Below are positions 33,668-44,448 of a DNA stretch of 64,000 nt, piece by piece. The stretch spans positions 819,469 through 883,468 of the forward strand of contig OY101131.1 in assembly GCA_956465555.1 (NCBI GenBank). Direction: 5' to 3'. Numbering within the stretch: position 1 is the first letter of the stretch; every line of letters starts with the position of its first letter. The notes beneath the pieces were generated by a model, which worked only from the letters and a program-made list of their open reading frames with translations, made no database searches and was not told the origin of the DNA. A program made the position numbers and the translations under genes. The DNA comes from Nitzschia sp. pyKryTriq1. Lineage: Eukaryota; Bacillariophyta; Bacillariophyceae; Bacillariales; Bacillariaceae.

Positions 33668-34384
33668 TTACCAGCCACCGTCTCCGTCCAGATCCCCGAC
33701 GGCCCGGACCATGCTTGGTGCATTCCAGCCGTTGCTGTGATCCAGCTCGTACGGGTCGCTGATAATGCAGCCGTCTGAGGTTACCTTGGCGAGTTGAATC
33801 CGCGCCGACGCACGACAGTCCCGGTAAAAAAGGACCTTCATGCAATCTTCTAGAAGAGCCCTTGCTTCGCCCTCGCTCAAGTCGGCGCGCCACTTCTCCC
33901 GGAGAAGTGGCATGGCGAGGTACGCGCCAAAGCCAGTGGCCACAAGGTTCTCTTGCAGGGTGGTGCCGAGCTTGTCGACGACTCCGAGGAAGGGAGCATT
34001 GTCTTCGAAGCCAGCGACCACGAGGTCGTTCCAGAAAGGGTTGAACTTGGAGCGCTTCTGGTACATGACCGCCCGCAGGTAGTTCCAGAGTGACTTTGCC
34101 GAGAGCGGCCGCTGGTCGTAGACAGACTCCATGGACTGTGTAGTTTCCTCCAGCGCCAGTGCTTCCACGCGGGCGACGATTTCTTGGAAGTCGGAGAACT
34201 CGCCGGAAGCGCCTAGCAAAATGCGGTTGTCAATGCTCACCATGCGAGGAGTGTTGAACGACTTAGCCATGCTTCCGTAGCTCAGCAGCGTGTCGGCGGC
34301 CAACAAGACGCCGCCATCATACACAAGTCCAACGACGGAGGTTCCTGTCACGATTGGACGGGTTGTGTGTTGTCGTCCTGCCAT
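33668..34384 (-). CDS. PSMB4: 20S proteasome subunit beta-7 (PSMB4 type)
   Basis: Non-catalytic beta-ring subunit of the 20S proteasome. Single exon, 238 residues from ATG 34384. Family blocks include P-I-V-T-G-T-S-V-V-G-L, A-A-D-T-L-L-S-Y-G-S, L-G-A-S-G-E-F-S-D-F-Q, Y-Q-K-R-S-K-F-N-P-F-W-N and A-T-G-F-G-A-Y-L-A-M-P-L-L-R-E, all characteristic of PSMB4. An in-frame ATG at 34510 would add 42 residues with a strongly hydrophobic segment. The family needs only a short propeptide, so the shorter start is preferred. The stop lies 80 bp from the GGPPS stop, tail to tail. Confidence 0.94.
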   Translation of the reverse strand: MAGRQHTTRPIVTGTSVVGLVYDGGVLLAADTLLSYGSMAKSFNTPRMVSIDNRILLGASGEFSDFQEIVARVEALALEETTQSMESVYDQRPLSAKSLWNYLRAVMYQKRSKFNPFWNDLVVAGFEDNAPFLGVVDKLGTTLQENLVATGFGAYLAMPLLREKWRADLSEGEARALLEDCMKVLFYRDCRASARIQLAKVTSDGCIISDPYELDHSNGWNAPSMVRAVGDLDGDGGW

Positions 34385-35134
34385 TGTGGTATCGGTAGGA
34401 GTGCGTGCTTTTACAGGTGCTAGTGCTAGTGCGAGGACGGTGACGGCGACGAGAAACGCGAGAAAGGAGATACGAGTACAAGGAACAGGACCAACTGGGA
34501 CTATTCGCATGCAACTACAGTGGACTTGTAGAGAATGGATACGAGCTACCGGGAGAAAGGTCAACACACATGCAATGCAATATGCAATATGCAATGCAAT
34601 GATAATATGGTTGGATTGTCATCGGCGCCGCGACAGCACATGTTGTTCTGCTCTTGGGATTTCTTCATACCGTCTACCGTATGGTACTGTTACCGGTGTG
34701 ATTCGTACCGACAATATCCTTCACCCAGCTTCGGAAGTCTTCGACGGTGCCGTTACCGAAAGCAACAGTCGGTTGGGTCATTATTCATCGGCTGACTGAC
34801 GTACAGACTTTTTAAATTTTTAGGGGAAGGGGATTTTTGCGGGGAACAAAAGATGTGATGCTGTTGACTGTTGACGATGATGATGATGATGGCGACGAAT
34901 GATGCTTGCGGATAGTGCGAAGACAAAAAATCGATTTCGACCATGGCCGCCGTGGCCACCATGATGTACATTTCACGGGCTTATAGTCCGGCACAAGTAG
35001 CCACCACATCCGACTACTAATCCTCTATGTACTGTAAGTAGAGTAGAGAGCCAGGTGCCGAGGAGCTACCGGCAGCAGTGAGTCGTGGTCAGGACGTTCT
35101 GATTTCCGCATTTTCGATTTCGTGCTGACCAAGA
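34385..35134. other. Divergent intergenic region
   Basis: Between PSMB4 (minus) and the exostosin-like gene (plus). It holds repeated ATGCAATATGCAA words at 34571-34601 and TACCGGTGTG at 34692. No gene is supported. Confidence 0.4.
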
Positions 35135-37076
35135 ATGGCGCACCGGCTTCAGCGTGTCGGCAAGTCGTCGGGCTTGAAGTCTCGCAAGCGCAGGCAAGAG
35201 AGGGCCGGGTTCTCGTGGCCGTGTCGAGCTAGGGGGGTCACCTTGTTCTTGGTTGGCTTTGCCTCCATGTTTGCCTCGCTTCAAATTGTCATGCTTCCAA
35301 GTTTTCTCGTGGCCCTCGACCCCATACCCGCGCCTCTCGCTGTCCCTCTCGCTCCTGTTCATACGAATACGAACACGAACATGAAAACGAACTTTGCCAC
35401 CCCCTCGCAAGGTTTGGATCTAGATCGCAATTGCCCGTTCCGAAGCTCCAAAATATATCGAAGTATTTACGTCTACCCCTCGCCAGGAACCGAAGAATGG
35501 CTCCGAAACGACTCTGGCGTCGTCACCGGAAAACGGTCGCAATTGGGAAAATACCCGTGGGACGCCATTGACGAGAAAGACAGAAAGCTGTCAATAGGAC
35601 TTTACGAGCTCGACAGCCAGCTCATGCAGGTAATACATACTCGTGCGGGTACACTGCCAACATATTCTATGCTGCATTCTTCATCCGAATCAAGAACTCA
35701 CCCATCGCCTGAACCCACGTCGTCTCCGTACACTGGTACTCTTCTTGCATCGGCAGTACACCACCGAGCTACTCGTGCGGGAAATCATCACCAATCCAAA
35801 TTCCTGTCTTCGAACCCACAATCCAGACAAAGCCTCTCTTTTTTACGTACCGTATTTACCAGCAACCGAGCTGCACAATGGATCCACCACCGTGGGAGGC
35901 TACCAGACATCGCCATATGGGCAGGCACTCATGGATGTACTAGATTTCAAATACGAGGGATGGGAGACTCTTTTTGGTTTGACTTCAAAATACTGGAAGC
36001 GAAGAAACGGGTCCGATCACATACTAGTTTACAGCGAGCCCATGCACGGATTGTGGCATCCAAAAAATCGCCGTGGCAATTTTCATTTTGTCAGCAGTCA
36101 GCGTCAGTTGGCGCCGCCCATCGCTGTATCTGTGGAGCTCAGTACAACCTTCGTTGGAATGTACCCTCATTGCGCTCGCAAAAACATTTTGATGCCTTAT
36201 CCCAACATCGACGGTCGATGGTTCAATTCTCAAGTTGATTTGGCTGTCCAGAACAACAATGCAATCGCACCCGATGTGCTACCGGCCATGCTGGAGGCAG
36301 AACGGAATTTGTCGCAACCAGTAGACCAGCAGAGATTATTGGAATGGAGAAAGCGGCCCAAGCCACTGGCCCAGTATTACCGCGCCGGAGCGCACGGGAC
36401 CTGTACCACACTGCGACGAGCGTTAAACACCGATCTGGCCTGTACCGAATCTGGGAAATGGATTTCGAGACAGAAAATGAACTATTCCTTTGGGTATCGG
36501 CAGGCAACTTTTTGCCCCTGTCCTGGTGGTGACTCGCCATCGGCAAAGCGAATGTTCGACGTATTGCACGGAGGCTGCATTCCAGTGGTTCTATCGCACG
36601 ACTTTGTCTGGCCTTTTTCCAATGAGTTTGATGTCATCAGCATCAGTTCACAAGATCCAGGGCTTACTACTACTGTTAGAAATCCTGCCAAGCTGCTGGA
36701 TCCAAATGATTTCAGCATTCGCTTGAATGCGGCTGACTACAGTACCCCACGTCATGACAAAAAATGCAATGTTGCTGCAGACGCTAGTGACCACGGTCTC
36801 CAATCTCTGTTTGAGACTATTTCTCCCGCCGAGATTCAACGGCTTCGAGAGGGGGGAGCGCGAGCGTCCGACATGTATGCCTATTACGCGCGACGGAAAT
36901 CCTTGCCAGATAATCCTTTGCAGGAAGGGATACTCCCGGACGGCGGAGCGGCCCAAGCGCTGGTAGGAGCCTTGGCCGAAAGAGTTAATGGGGCTTTGTG
37001 GTTAGCCTGTGAAAAGGAGCTGCAAGAACTTACTGCTGGAGGTAGAATCGACGATCCGAAAAAGTTCATCTGCTGA
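35135..37076 (+). CDS. Exostosin-family (GT47) glycosyltransferase
   Basis: Type II Golgi membrane glycosyltransferase. Two exons (35135-35629, 35757-37076) with a 127-bp GT-AG intron give 604 residues. A basic cytoplasmic N-terminus precedes a membrane anchor at about residues 34-60 (V-T-L-F-L-V-G-F-A-S-M-F). The catalytic region shows F-Y-V-P-Y-L-P-A-T-E and F-C-P-C-P-G-G-D-S-P-S-A-K-R-M-F-D, then G-G-C-I-P-V-V-L-S, the nucleotide-sugar-binding signature of exostosin domains. Exostosins build heparan-type chains in animals and wall xyloglucan or pectin side chains in plants. The donor and acceptor here are unknown. Diatoms have many such genes, so the role is probably in glycoprotein or extracellular polysaccharide synthesis. 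Confidence 0.87.
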
Positions 37077-37369
37077 GAGGTTTTCTTGCACATTTTATCG
37101 CCCCTCGGGGGAATGCGGTAATCCCACTTCAAAACGCATATATCTGCTCACACTTTCTACTAGCGACTCTACTAGAATACTAAAAGCAGTAGCCTGTCCT
37201 TCGGGCTAGTAGTTTATTGTTTTTGAGTTCGCCGCTTCAGGAAGGGTTCAACAATAACTAATGCAACATGGATTAACTAATGCAACATGGAAGACTTATA
37301 TTTGTCATCCATCACACCAAATTCCAAGCCTGCATTCTCGGCGCAAACAGTGTTCATAAATCGCATAAT
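37077..37369. other. Convergent 3' interval
   Basis: Between the exostosin-like gene and the ACS gene, tail to tail. A direct repeat of AACTAATGCAACATGGA occurs at about 37256-37289. Nothing else is seen. Confidence 0.5.
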
Positions 37370-39888
37370 CTAAACGCCGACCTTTTCGATCAAGATTTCG
37401 ACAATCGATGGGTCTGCAAGTGTGGAAATATCGCCCAAGCTGTCCGTTTCCCCGCAGACAATCTTGCGAAGGATGCGACGCATGATCTTTCCACTACGTG
37501 TCATGGGCAGCGACGGAGCCACGATAATCAAATCTGGAGTACAGAATGCGCCGATTTCAGTACGAACACAGCCACGAAGCTCCTTTATGAGTTCGGGTGT
37601 TTCTTCGTAGCCGTTCGTCAACATGCAAAAGGCACAAATCGATTGACCCTTGATCTCGTGAGGTTTTCCGACCACAGCGGCTTGGGCAACTCCCGGATGG
37701 CCGACCAACGCACTTTCCACCTCGGCCGTACCAATACGATGACCACTGACATTGACTGCAATTGTTTGCAAGACAGGAGGTGAGACGTATGCAGGGGCAC
37801 ACACACACACACATGGACCATACAGTACTTGCAGTACAGTAAGGTAGTTGCTACTCCTACAGCGTTGAACTTACTAACGTCATCCATTCTCCCAATAATG
37901 AAATGGTACCCATCCTTGTCCCTGGAAACGGTATCTCCAGTGAAGTAATATCCCGGATATGGCTTGAAGTAGACAGTCATATAGCGTTCGTGATCTCCCA
38001 AACAAGTTCGCGCCATTCCCGGCCAGGGTTGGCGGATCGCCATGACTCCTTCAAAATTTCCATGCTCGTCTGGTTCCGTCAGCAAATGACCATCTTGGGC
38101 ATCCAGAACCACCGCATCGATTCCGTAAAAGGGGAAGGTGCAGGAACCGGGCTTCATTGGCGTCACACCTGGCAGATTAGTAATAATGTGCCCTCCGGTT
38201 TCGGTTTGCCAATAGGTATCGACGACGGTGCATTGGCTTTTCCCGACCACCTCATAATACCAACGCCAAGCTTCTGGATTGATTGGTTCTCCGACAGTTC
38301 CGAGTACTTTGAGGCTGCTCAAATCGTATTTTTGGGGTGCCTCGTCTCCATAACGCATGAGCAAACGAATCGCGGTGGGTGCGGTGTAGAACTGTGTGAT
38401 TTTGTGGCGCTGCACCATATCCCAGTAACGACCTTCGTCGGGATACACCGGGGTACTTTCAAACATAAAGGTCGTCGAGCCATTCAACAAGGGCCCGTAG
38501 ACAACATAGGTATGGCCCGTGATCCACCCAATGTCGGCCTATCATGCGAGAAGAGAAAATATGTATGACATGAGAACCACATCCCAATTCGTTCGTCGTC
38601 CCCGTGACATCCAAAAATAAATCCATACTAAGAACTGCTGAATCAATCCAACGCACAAAGGTACAGTATAATGAATACTTACGACACACGCAAACAGATC
38701 TCCTGGGTGCAAATCAAAGGTCGTCTGACACGTGAACTGGGCAAACAGTGAATAGCCACCAGTGGTATGAAGCAAACCCTTGGGGCGGCCGGTACTTCCC
38801 GATGTGTATAGAATGAAGAGACTGTCCTCGGAGTCCAAATGTGCTGGTGGACAGTAGGGTCTCTGTACGGCGACCAGCGGATCCATCCGGACATCTTTTG
38901 GTTTCATTTCGTAGGTGGGAGGTCCTTCTTCACCCGCCTTTTTATTGTAATTGTAGAATCTTTCATAGACCATGACGTTTTGCACAATTTGATCACAATC
39001 CAATTTGGTGAGTGCGTCGTCGACAATATCCTTCAAGGGAATGTCGCGACCTCCGCGTTTTCCAATATCGGCTGTAACCACATGTTTGGATTGGGCGGCA
39101 TGGACACGTTGGGCCAATGCTTCGGCGGAAAATCCAGCAAACACGACGGAGTGAACGGCTCCGATACGGGCGCACGCCAACTAGGAAGAGGTGGGCAAAG
39201 GAAGGAAGAAACGAGTGTACGAGCAGCAAGTGGTTGAGCGGTCAGTTTTGGAACTTTGAAGAAAAATAACAGAAAGAAGCAGCGAAAACGCAAGAATATC
39301 AAGGTTGATCTCACCATGGTCATGGCAGCCTCGGGAATCATTCTGTTTGATTTTGAAAACAACAAAAACAACAACAGTTGTAAGAGTACCAGGCAGTTAG
39401 TTTGAAGTCGCATTGTGCCAGTACCGTGTTCATGCTGGTTGCTGGTTGCTGGTGCTTCGTACTTGAACTTACGGCAGGTAAATGGTGACGACATCTCCCT
39501 TCTGGACCCCCATTCGCAGCAAAGCGTTTGAAATTTGGCAGACCTTTCGAAGCAGCTCGTTGTAGGTGATTCTGCGAATGTCATCCGGCTCATCGCCCTC
39601 CCAGACAATGGCGACTTGGTCTCCCTTGGTGGCAATGTGGCGATCCAGCGCGTTGTAGCTGAGGTTCAAGACGCCGCCCGCAAACCAGCGGACATCTCCG
39701 TGCTCAAAGGAGCCCTGCAAGACGGAATCGAAGGGTCGGAACCAGTCGAGGTGCTCTGTCGCCTGCTTGCCCCAAAAGGAGTCCGGGTCTTCCACACTCT
39801 CCTTGTGCGTTTGCTTGTACCGATCGAGGGTCAGCTCGCTCTTGGGTGCCACAAGTTTGGCTACGTGGGGGGCGTGGGGCGGCTCCAT
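37370..39888 (-). CDS. ACS: Acetyl-CoA synthetase, probably cytosolic
   Basis: AMP-forming ligase converting acetate, ATP and CoA to acetyl-CoA. Five exons (39888-39473, 39342-39315, 39180-38683, 38538-37875, 37755-37370) give 663 residues, close to the bacterial 652. The second exon is only 28 nt yet supplies the conserved M-I-P-E-A-A-M-T-M. Other landmarks are [16 protein letters not shown], the ATP loop [36 protein letters not shown], and the catalytic-lysine motif [11 protein letters not shown] that is regulated by acetylation in other organisms. No signal or transit peptide is visible, so the cytosol is likely. All introns are GT-AG, 119-144 bp. Confidence 0.95.
39315..39342 (-). other. 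28-nt microexon of ACS
   Basis: Flanked by AACAG and GTGAGA. It begins with the last base of one Pro codon and adds nine full codons, which align with an invariant block of acetyl-CoA synthetases. Skipping it would shift the frame. Confidence 0.88.
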
Positions 39889-40955
39889 ACTTGCACTGTG
39901 CTCGTACTTCGTACTTGATACTGATGCTTCAACTTGTTCTATATTCGTACTTTGACTTGCTCTGGACTTGCTCTGTTATTGTGAGTGAGTACCGGTAGAC
40001 TATAAAAAAGGGTGTAGTGAGCTGTCGAGACAGAGTTGATGTCAACGCAAAATACAAAGCTGGAAGCTGTCGTCGGCGGATTCTGGTCGGTGACGACGCC
40101 CGCGGTTCCCATGCCCATTGCCCCTGCCTGTGCCAGCATGTGGTTTACGAATAGCTGGATTCTGGATTCTGGATGCTGGATGGTGGACGATGCTACTGGT
40201 ACTGGTATGTCCCATACCGGTAGCTGGCCAAAGGTGCAAAAGCTTCTCACACCTCATCAACACCCGGCCCTCGCTCTGCAGATCCGACATCAAAGATTTT
40301 CTGGCCGCGCGTACACGCGTCGTCGTCGTCGCCGGGTCGGCACGTTCTCCCTTGCGCTGACAACTGACTTCTGAAGAGCCGAATGCAGGAGAGGTATTGA
40401 ACGATCAGATTCATAGATATCCCCTCTATGGCGATAGCTTTTCAGATAACGGTCCGTATTTGGAGCGTTACTGTATCTCGGATTACTGTAGATACAAACG
40501 TGTACCGGTACTGTACCGTCCTTCGCCCGTTTTCAATTGAAGAAAGCGCCACGTGTCGTCATGTTGGGGTCCATCCCTTCGTTCATCCGCGCGGCGCCCG
40601 CGGTTCGAACTTCGCCTCCTCCATCGTCTTCTTTCTTCTTGTTCATGCATCCGCTTGCCTCCATTTGGCAGCAGCAAACAGCAACAGTCCTCCCATCATC
40701 CCGCATCACAATAATCAACACTCGCAACTCGCAACACTAATAACACTGCCGATTGATAGATAAAGGAACATCAGACATCAGCGCGCCAATCTTCTGTCTT
40801 TTGCCCTTGTGTTCTTTCATTCCAACAATCCAAATCGTCAGAGAAAGTATCTTCTTCCTGCAGCTTCAGTTACAAACAGAAGACTAAGAGTAAACAACAC
40901 ACTCATTCGTACTCGTACCCGTACTTGTACTTGGTACTCGTAACAGAACAACACG
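39889..40955. promoter_or_regulatory. Divergent upstream region of ACS and NF-YC
   Basis: About 1.1 kb between two start codons on opposite strands. It contains a TGGATTC/TGGATGC mini-array at 40156-40187, a TACCGGTA motif at 39992 and an overlapping pair at 40503-40515. The last 100 bp before the NF-YC start is rich in GTACTTGTAC and ACTCGTA words. No gene is supported. Confidence 0.4.
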
Positions 40956-42415
40956 ATGAGCGCCAACGCATCACCCACCGAAACTCCCGCCATGGCAGCC
41001 AGCAGCGAAGCCAATGCCAATGCTGCTGCCAATAAGAGACCAGCTGACCCCTCGGCGGCTCCTCCCGTCAAAAAGGCCAATACGGCCTCCCCGGCCGGTG
41101 CCAACCCGCAGCAGTCGCAACTCCAACAGCAAATTCAACAGCAGTTGCAGGCGCAGCTTCAAGCGCAGCTCCAGGCGGCCGCCGCTCGGGGGCAACAAGC
41201 CAATATCACCCCGGAACAAATCCAGGCAAGTTATATCTTCGTCAATCTGACATTCTCTTTATCTTTCTCCTTCTCGAATCATCAATCACTCTAACCCTCT
41301 TCTTACTTTTCTACTTCTACGTTGACCTGCGTAATATTTCTCTTCGTCTTCTGCCCCCGGGATACAGGCACAAGCTCAGGCCATGGTCCAAGCGGCGGCT
41401 CAGGCTCAAGCGGTTGTCGCGGCTGCCAAGGCCAAGGGGGATGGTTTGGTGCCCATGAATAGCGGTAAGTTCATACGAGGAGCACATAGTGTTGTGGTGG
41501 CGGGGTTATTGTAGTACGGAAATCCGAACTTGTAGTATGCCACGCCATGCGATGCCATGCCATGCCTCTCACATTGCCCAAACTGCTATTGTACTTGTAG
41601 CCCAAATCACCGCCCTCAGTCAAATTCAAGCACAGGCAATCGTCCACGCACGCAAGTCGCAGGGCACCCCGCAGCAAATTCAGACGCAAATTCAACTGCA
41701 GGCACAAGCCCTGGTCCATGCACACACTCAAGCGCAAATTGCTACCGGGATCTATCGTGGCGAAGAAGTCGGCAATGCCCCATCGCCGGCAACGCATAAA
41801 ACCCCGCCGCCTGTCGCCCCCACTTCGGCTGTACCGGTAGCGATGGTGACCGAAGCAGTGGTGCATTCTACCACTACCAATAACAGCACTGCCGTTCCTA
41901 TGGAGACGTCGACGACTACCACCACGGCCATTGAACCCGCCCGCGTCCCCAATCCCGTGCTCATGTCGTCAAGTGTAGTCGCTCCTGCGGGCGCCTTACC
42001 CCTGGAAGGAAGTGCTGCCGCAACCCCCACCAGTTTGGTTCCTCAGGCTCCTCCTCCGTCCAGTAGTTCTCCTCAATTCTTGGCCACTCTCAACGCCAGC
42101 CTCACCCAATTCTGGAAAGATCAACTGCAGTCCGTTCAAGAATTGACCGAACAAACCGAGCAGGATTTCAAGACCCACAATGATTTACCGTTGGCACGAA
42201 TCAAACGAATCATGAAATCGGACGAAGATGTCCGGATGATTTCTGCGGAAGCACCCGTCCTTTTCGCCAAGGCCTGCGAATTGTTCATTTTGGATCTTTC
42301 CATTCGGAGTTGGAACTACTCGCAACTTCACAAACGTCGAACTTTACAAAAGGAAGATATCCGGGAAGCAATTCAAAAGACGGATGTCTTGGACTTTTTA
42401 GTGGATGTGGTGTAG
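40956..42415 (+). CDS. NF-YC: CCAAT-binding factor subunit NF-YC / HAP5
   Basis: Histone-fold subunit that pairs with NF-YB and recruits NF-YA to bind CCAAT boxes. Three exons (40956-41225, 41368-41464, 41601-42415) give 393 residues. The histone fold occupies about 311-393: L-P-L-A-R-I-K-R-I-M-K, E-D-V-R-M-I-S-A-E-A-P-V-L-F-A-K-A-C-E and R-R-T-L-Q-K-E-D-I, an excellent NF-YC match. The long N-terminal part is Gln/Ala-rich (repeated Q-A-Q and Q-Q-L-Q) and Thr/Pro-rich, like activation domains. The first intron (41226-41367) begins GCAAGT, a GC-AG intron, because no GT donor keeps the frame. The second (41465-41600) is GT-AG. The fold sits at the extreme C-terminus. Confidence 0.93.
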
Positions 42416-42690
42416 ATGATCGTGATCGTGATCGTGAGAGCGGAGTGGGGAATTTCTGTACTATCAGTCGAGAGCGAGTGTTGTGCGAGGATTCGTGTTA
42501 TTTTTTAAACGCAATAGCAGGATTCTACAAGTAGCGAACACACACTCTATAACTCTGCCATGGCCGACACTTCATTCAGTATCGATAGTATGGATCACTA
42601 CTCCTACCGGTACTAGTAGACTATAATACAAGTAGATATAGGCAATCCAATGCAGACCGGTTTGTTACCAAGTACGGCGGGGCTATAGAT
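42416..42690. other. Convergent 3' interval
   Basis: Between the stop codons of NF-YC and eL13. It includes GATCGTGATCGTGATCGTGA just after the NF-YC stop and a TACCGGTAC motif at 42606. No gene is seen. Confidence 0.5.
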
Positions 42691-43287
42691 TTACTCCTTC
42701 TTCTTTCGGTTTTCCACAGCGATACGGTATCCTGCCACTCTTGTTTCTTGACGGGCCACACGCATGGTGGTGTAAGCCTTGAAGCTCTTGAGATCCTCCG
42801 TGACCTCTTGCATTTCCAAAGCAGGCTTGGAGTAGTCAATTGGTTGAAGGGAGCCCTTGAGCTGCGCAAAGGCCGAGGCGTCGTCTCCCTTCTTCAAAAT
42901 GACCAAGTTCGCCTTGTAAGCGTTCAAGCGCGCGACGTTCAAGTCCAAGCTCTCTTGGCAGTGGTTTGAGCGGCGGTGATCGACGGCAATTCCGATGGTT
43001 TGCGCGTACTTGGGAGCCAAGCCAGCGACCTTGAGTTCCTCGAGCGTGAAGCCCTTGCCCAATCGAGTCTTGGCGGAGTACTTCTGAGTGGGACAGTGCA
43101 CGATGGGGCGAAGCTTTTGCACCGGGGCGGGGGCCAGGGCCGCGGCCTTCTTGGCTCGTGCCAGGCGACGAGACTTTTTGCGGGAGGCTTGGTCAAGGGC
43201 CAGCTTTACCTTGAGCGGACCACGAGAAGACTCAGCGTACTTCTTTTTGCAGTGGATGTTGGGGATGATGTTATTGTGCTTGACCAT
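42691..43287 (-). CDS. RPL13: 60S ribosomal protein eL13
   Basis: Component of the cytosolic large ribosomal subunit. Single exon, 198 residues, close to the usual 205-210. The start V-K-H-N-N-I-I-P-N-I-H differs from the animal/fungal H-F-x-K-D-W form. The rest matches well: the basic R-K-K-S-R-R-L-A-R-A-K-K, then L-R-P-I-V-H-C-P-T, G-K-G-F-T-L-E-E-L-K-V-A-G, A-Q-T-I-G-I-A-V-D-H-R-R and the basic end E-N-R-K-K-K-E. A hexamer array and a CCAAT palindrome lie upstream and may drive this highly expressed gene. Confidence 0.94.
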   Translation of the reverse strand: MVKHNNIIPNIHCKKKYAESSRGPLKVKLALDQASRKKSRRLARAKKAAALAPAPVQKLRPIVHCPTQKYSAKTRLGKGFTLEELKVAGLAPKYAQTIGIAVDHRRSNHCQESLDLNVARLNAYKANLVILKKGDDASAFAQLKGSLQPIDYSKPALEMQEVTEDLKSFKAYTTMRVARQETRVAGYRIAVENRKKKE

Positions 43288-44448
43288 GGTTGCTGCGGGT
43301 GTGGCTGATGGCTAACTACAGACTGGTAGAGAATGGATGAGATAACCTACTGATATCAGTAACAGTAACAGTAACAGTAACGGCAGACTGTGCTTTGCAG
43401 GGGAGGCTACTAAGCATGTTGTCGATGGGCTTGGCGGTCGTCGTTGCTTGCGCAAAGCACCATCACCATTGCACGCACTTTCCGTACTCGTAGCGTTACG
43501 ACTTGCTGTGTTGATTGGAGAGCAAGAGCGAAGTAGAGCGAAAAGAGGTAAACTGGGTCATGGACCAATAATTATTGGTCCATGAACTGGGTCACGATGC
43601 ATGAGGTCTGTTGAGTCGTCGAGGTCGTCAGTCGGTCGATCTTCTCCATTGATTTTTGGCGGGTGTGCTACCGGTACTTGTTTACAGTGGTACAGTACTT
43701 GTACACGTACCTGGTACCGGTAGAATCAAGTTACGCGGAGGGACGAGGGTACTGGGCACCTGGCTGGGGTGCAGATTATGGGCGTGGCGATAGAGGGGAA
43801 TAGAGATCAAAGGGAGATGTATATATGAGGAAAAGGGGGAATCGTATTGTTGAGCAGAGAGGATTACGTTGGGGGATGCAGCAGAGTACGTTATTTTAGG
43901 GGAAGAAATATCACGGTATCTTCACTGGTAGTGGGTTAACGTTACGGAAGCCGATGTGCAAAGAGGGGGGTAGAAAAATATAGGGAGAAACAGGTGAAAT
44001 TCATCATAACTGACTAAAGCGGAATGTTTGGGCCAAAACCCCATTACGCCCTCGCCCCCTCTCTATGGTGGCGAAACCATATCATTAGTGCTGTATCAGA
44101 TGGGTAAGGCGAATCCGACAGCGGTTCAGGCGTCTTTGTTTGTTCTAGTGAAGTGGCCGATCGTCTACTATCCGATCGCGTACTTCCATTCACCGATCGT
44201 ACGGGTCCATTCGTACGGGATCCGTCTGTCAGTCGTTCAATGTACGGCATCGCGCTCGTATCTCAACACGCGCGGCCGCCCGGCCGCCGAAAGACGCGAC
44301 CATGGACGGATCCGTTTTTGGTTGTTGCTTGTTGCGTAATAATTATTTCATCATTGAATTCGTCATCGCATACATTTTAACAGTGCCAGTAGACTAGCTA
44401 CCTCGTGCGATTTCAGCTCGTAGGATCACCTGATACGTCTCTTTCAAC
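43288..44448. promoter_or_regulatory. Divergent upstream region of eL13 and Sec10
   Basis: About 1.16 kb without a supported gene. It contains an AACAGT hexamer array (43361-43381), a perfect 28-bp palindrome (43558-43585), a GTAC-rich run with CTACCGGTACTTG and GGTACCGGTAG (43670-43724), and a purine-rich plus strand at 43790-43990. Confidence 0.5.
43558..43585. repeat. Perfect 28-bp palindrome with two opposed CCAAT boxes
   Basis: Each half is TCATGGACCAATAA or its exact complement, with no loop. Each half carries a CCAAT box, in opposite orientations. The palindrome is flanked by a direct repeat of AACTGGGTCA (43551-43560 and 43585-43594). It lies about 270 bp upstream of the eL13 start. 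Confidence 0.9.

Noticed and set aside
34385-34510. N-terminal hydrophobic extension of PSMB4
   Set aside because: Proteasome beta-7 needs no membrane anchor; ATG 34384 gives a normal length, so the extension is taken as 5' leader.
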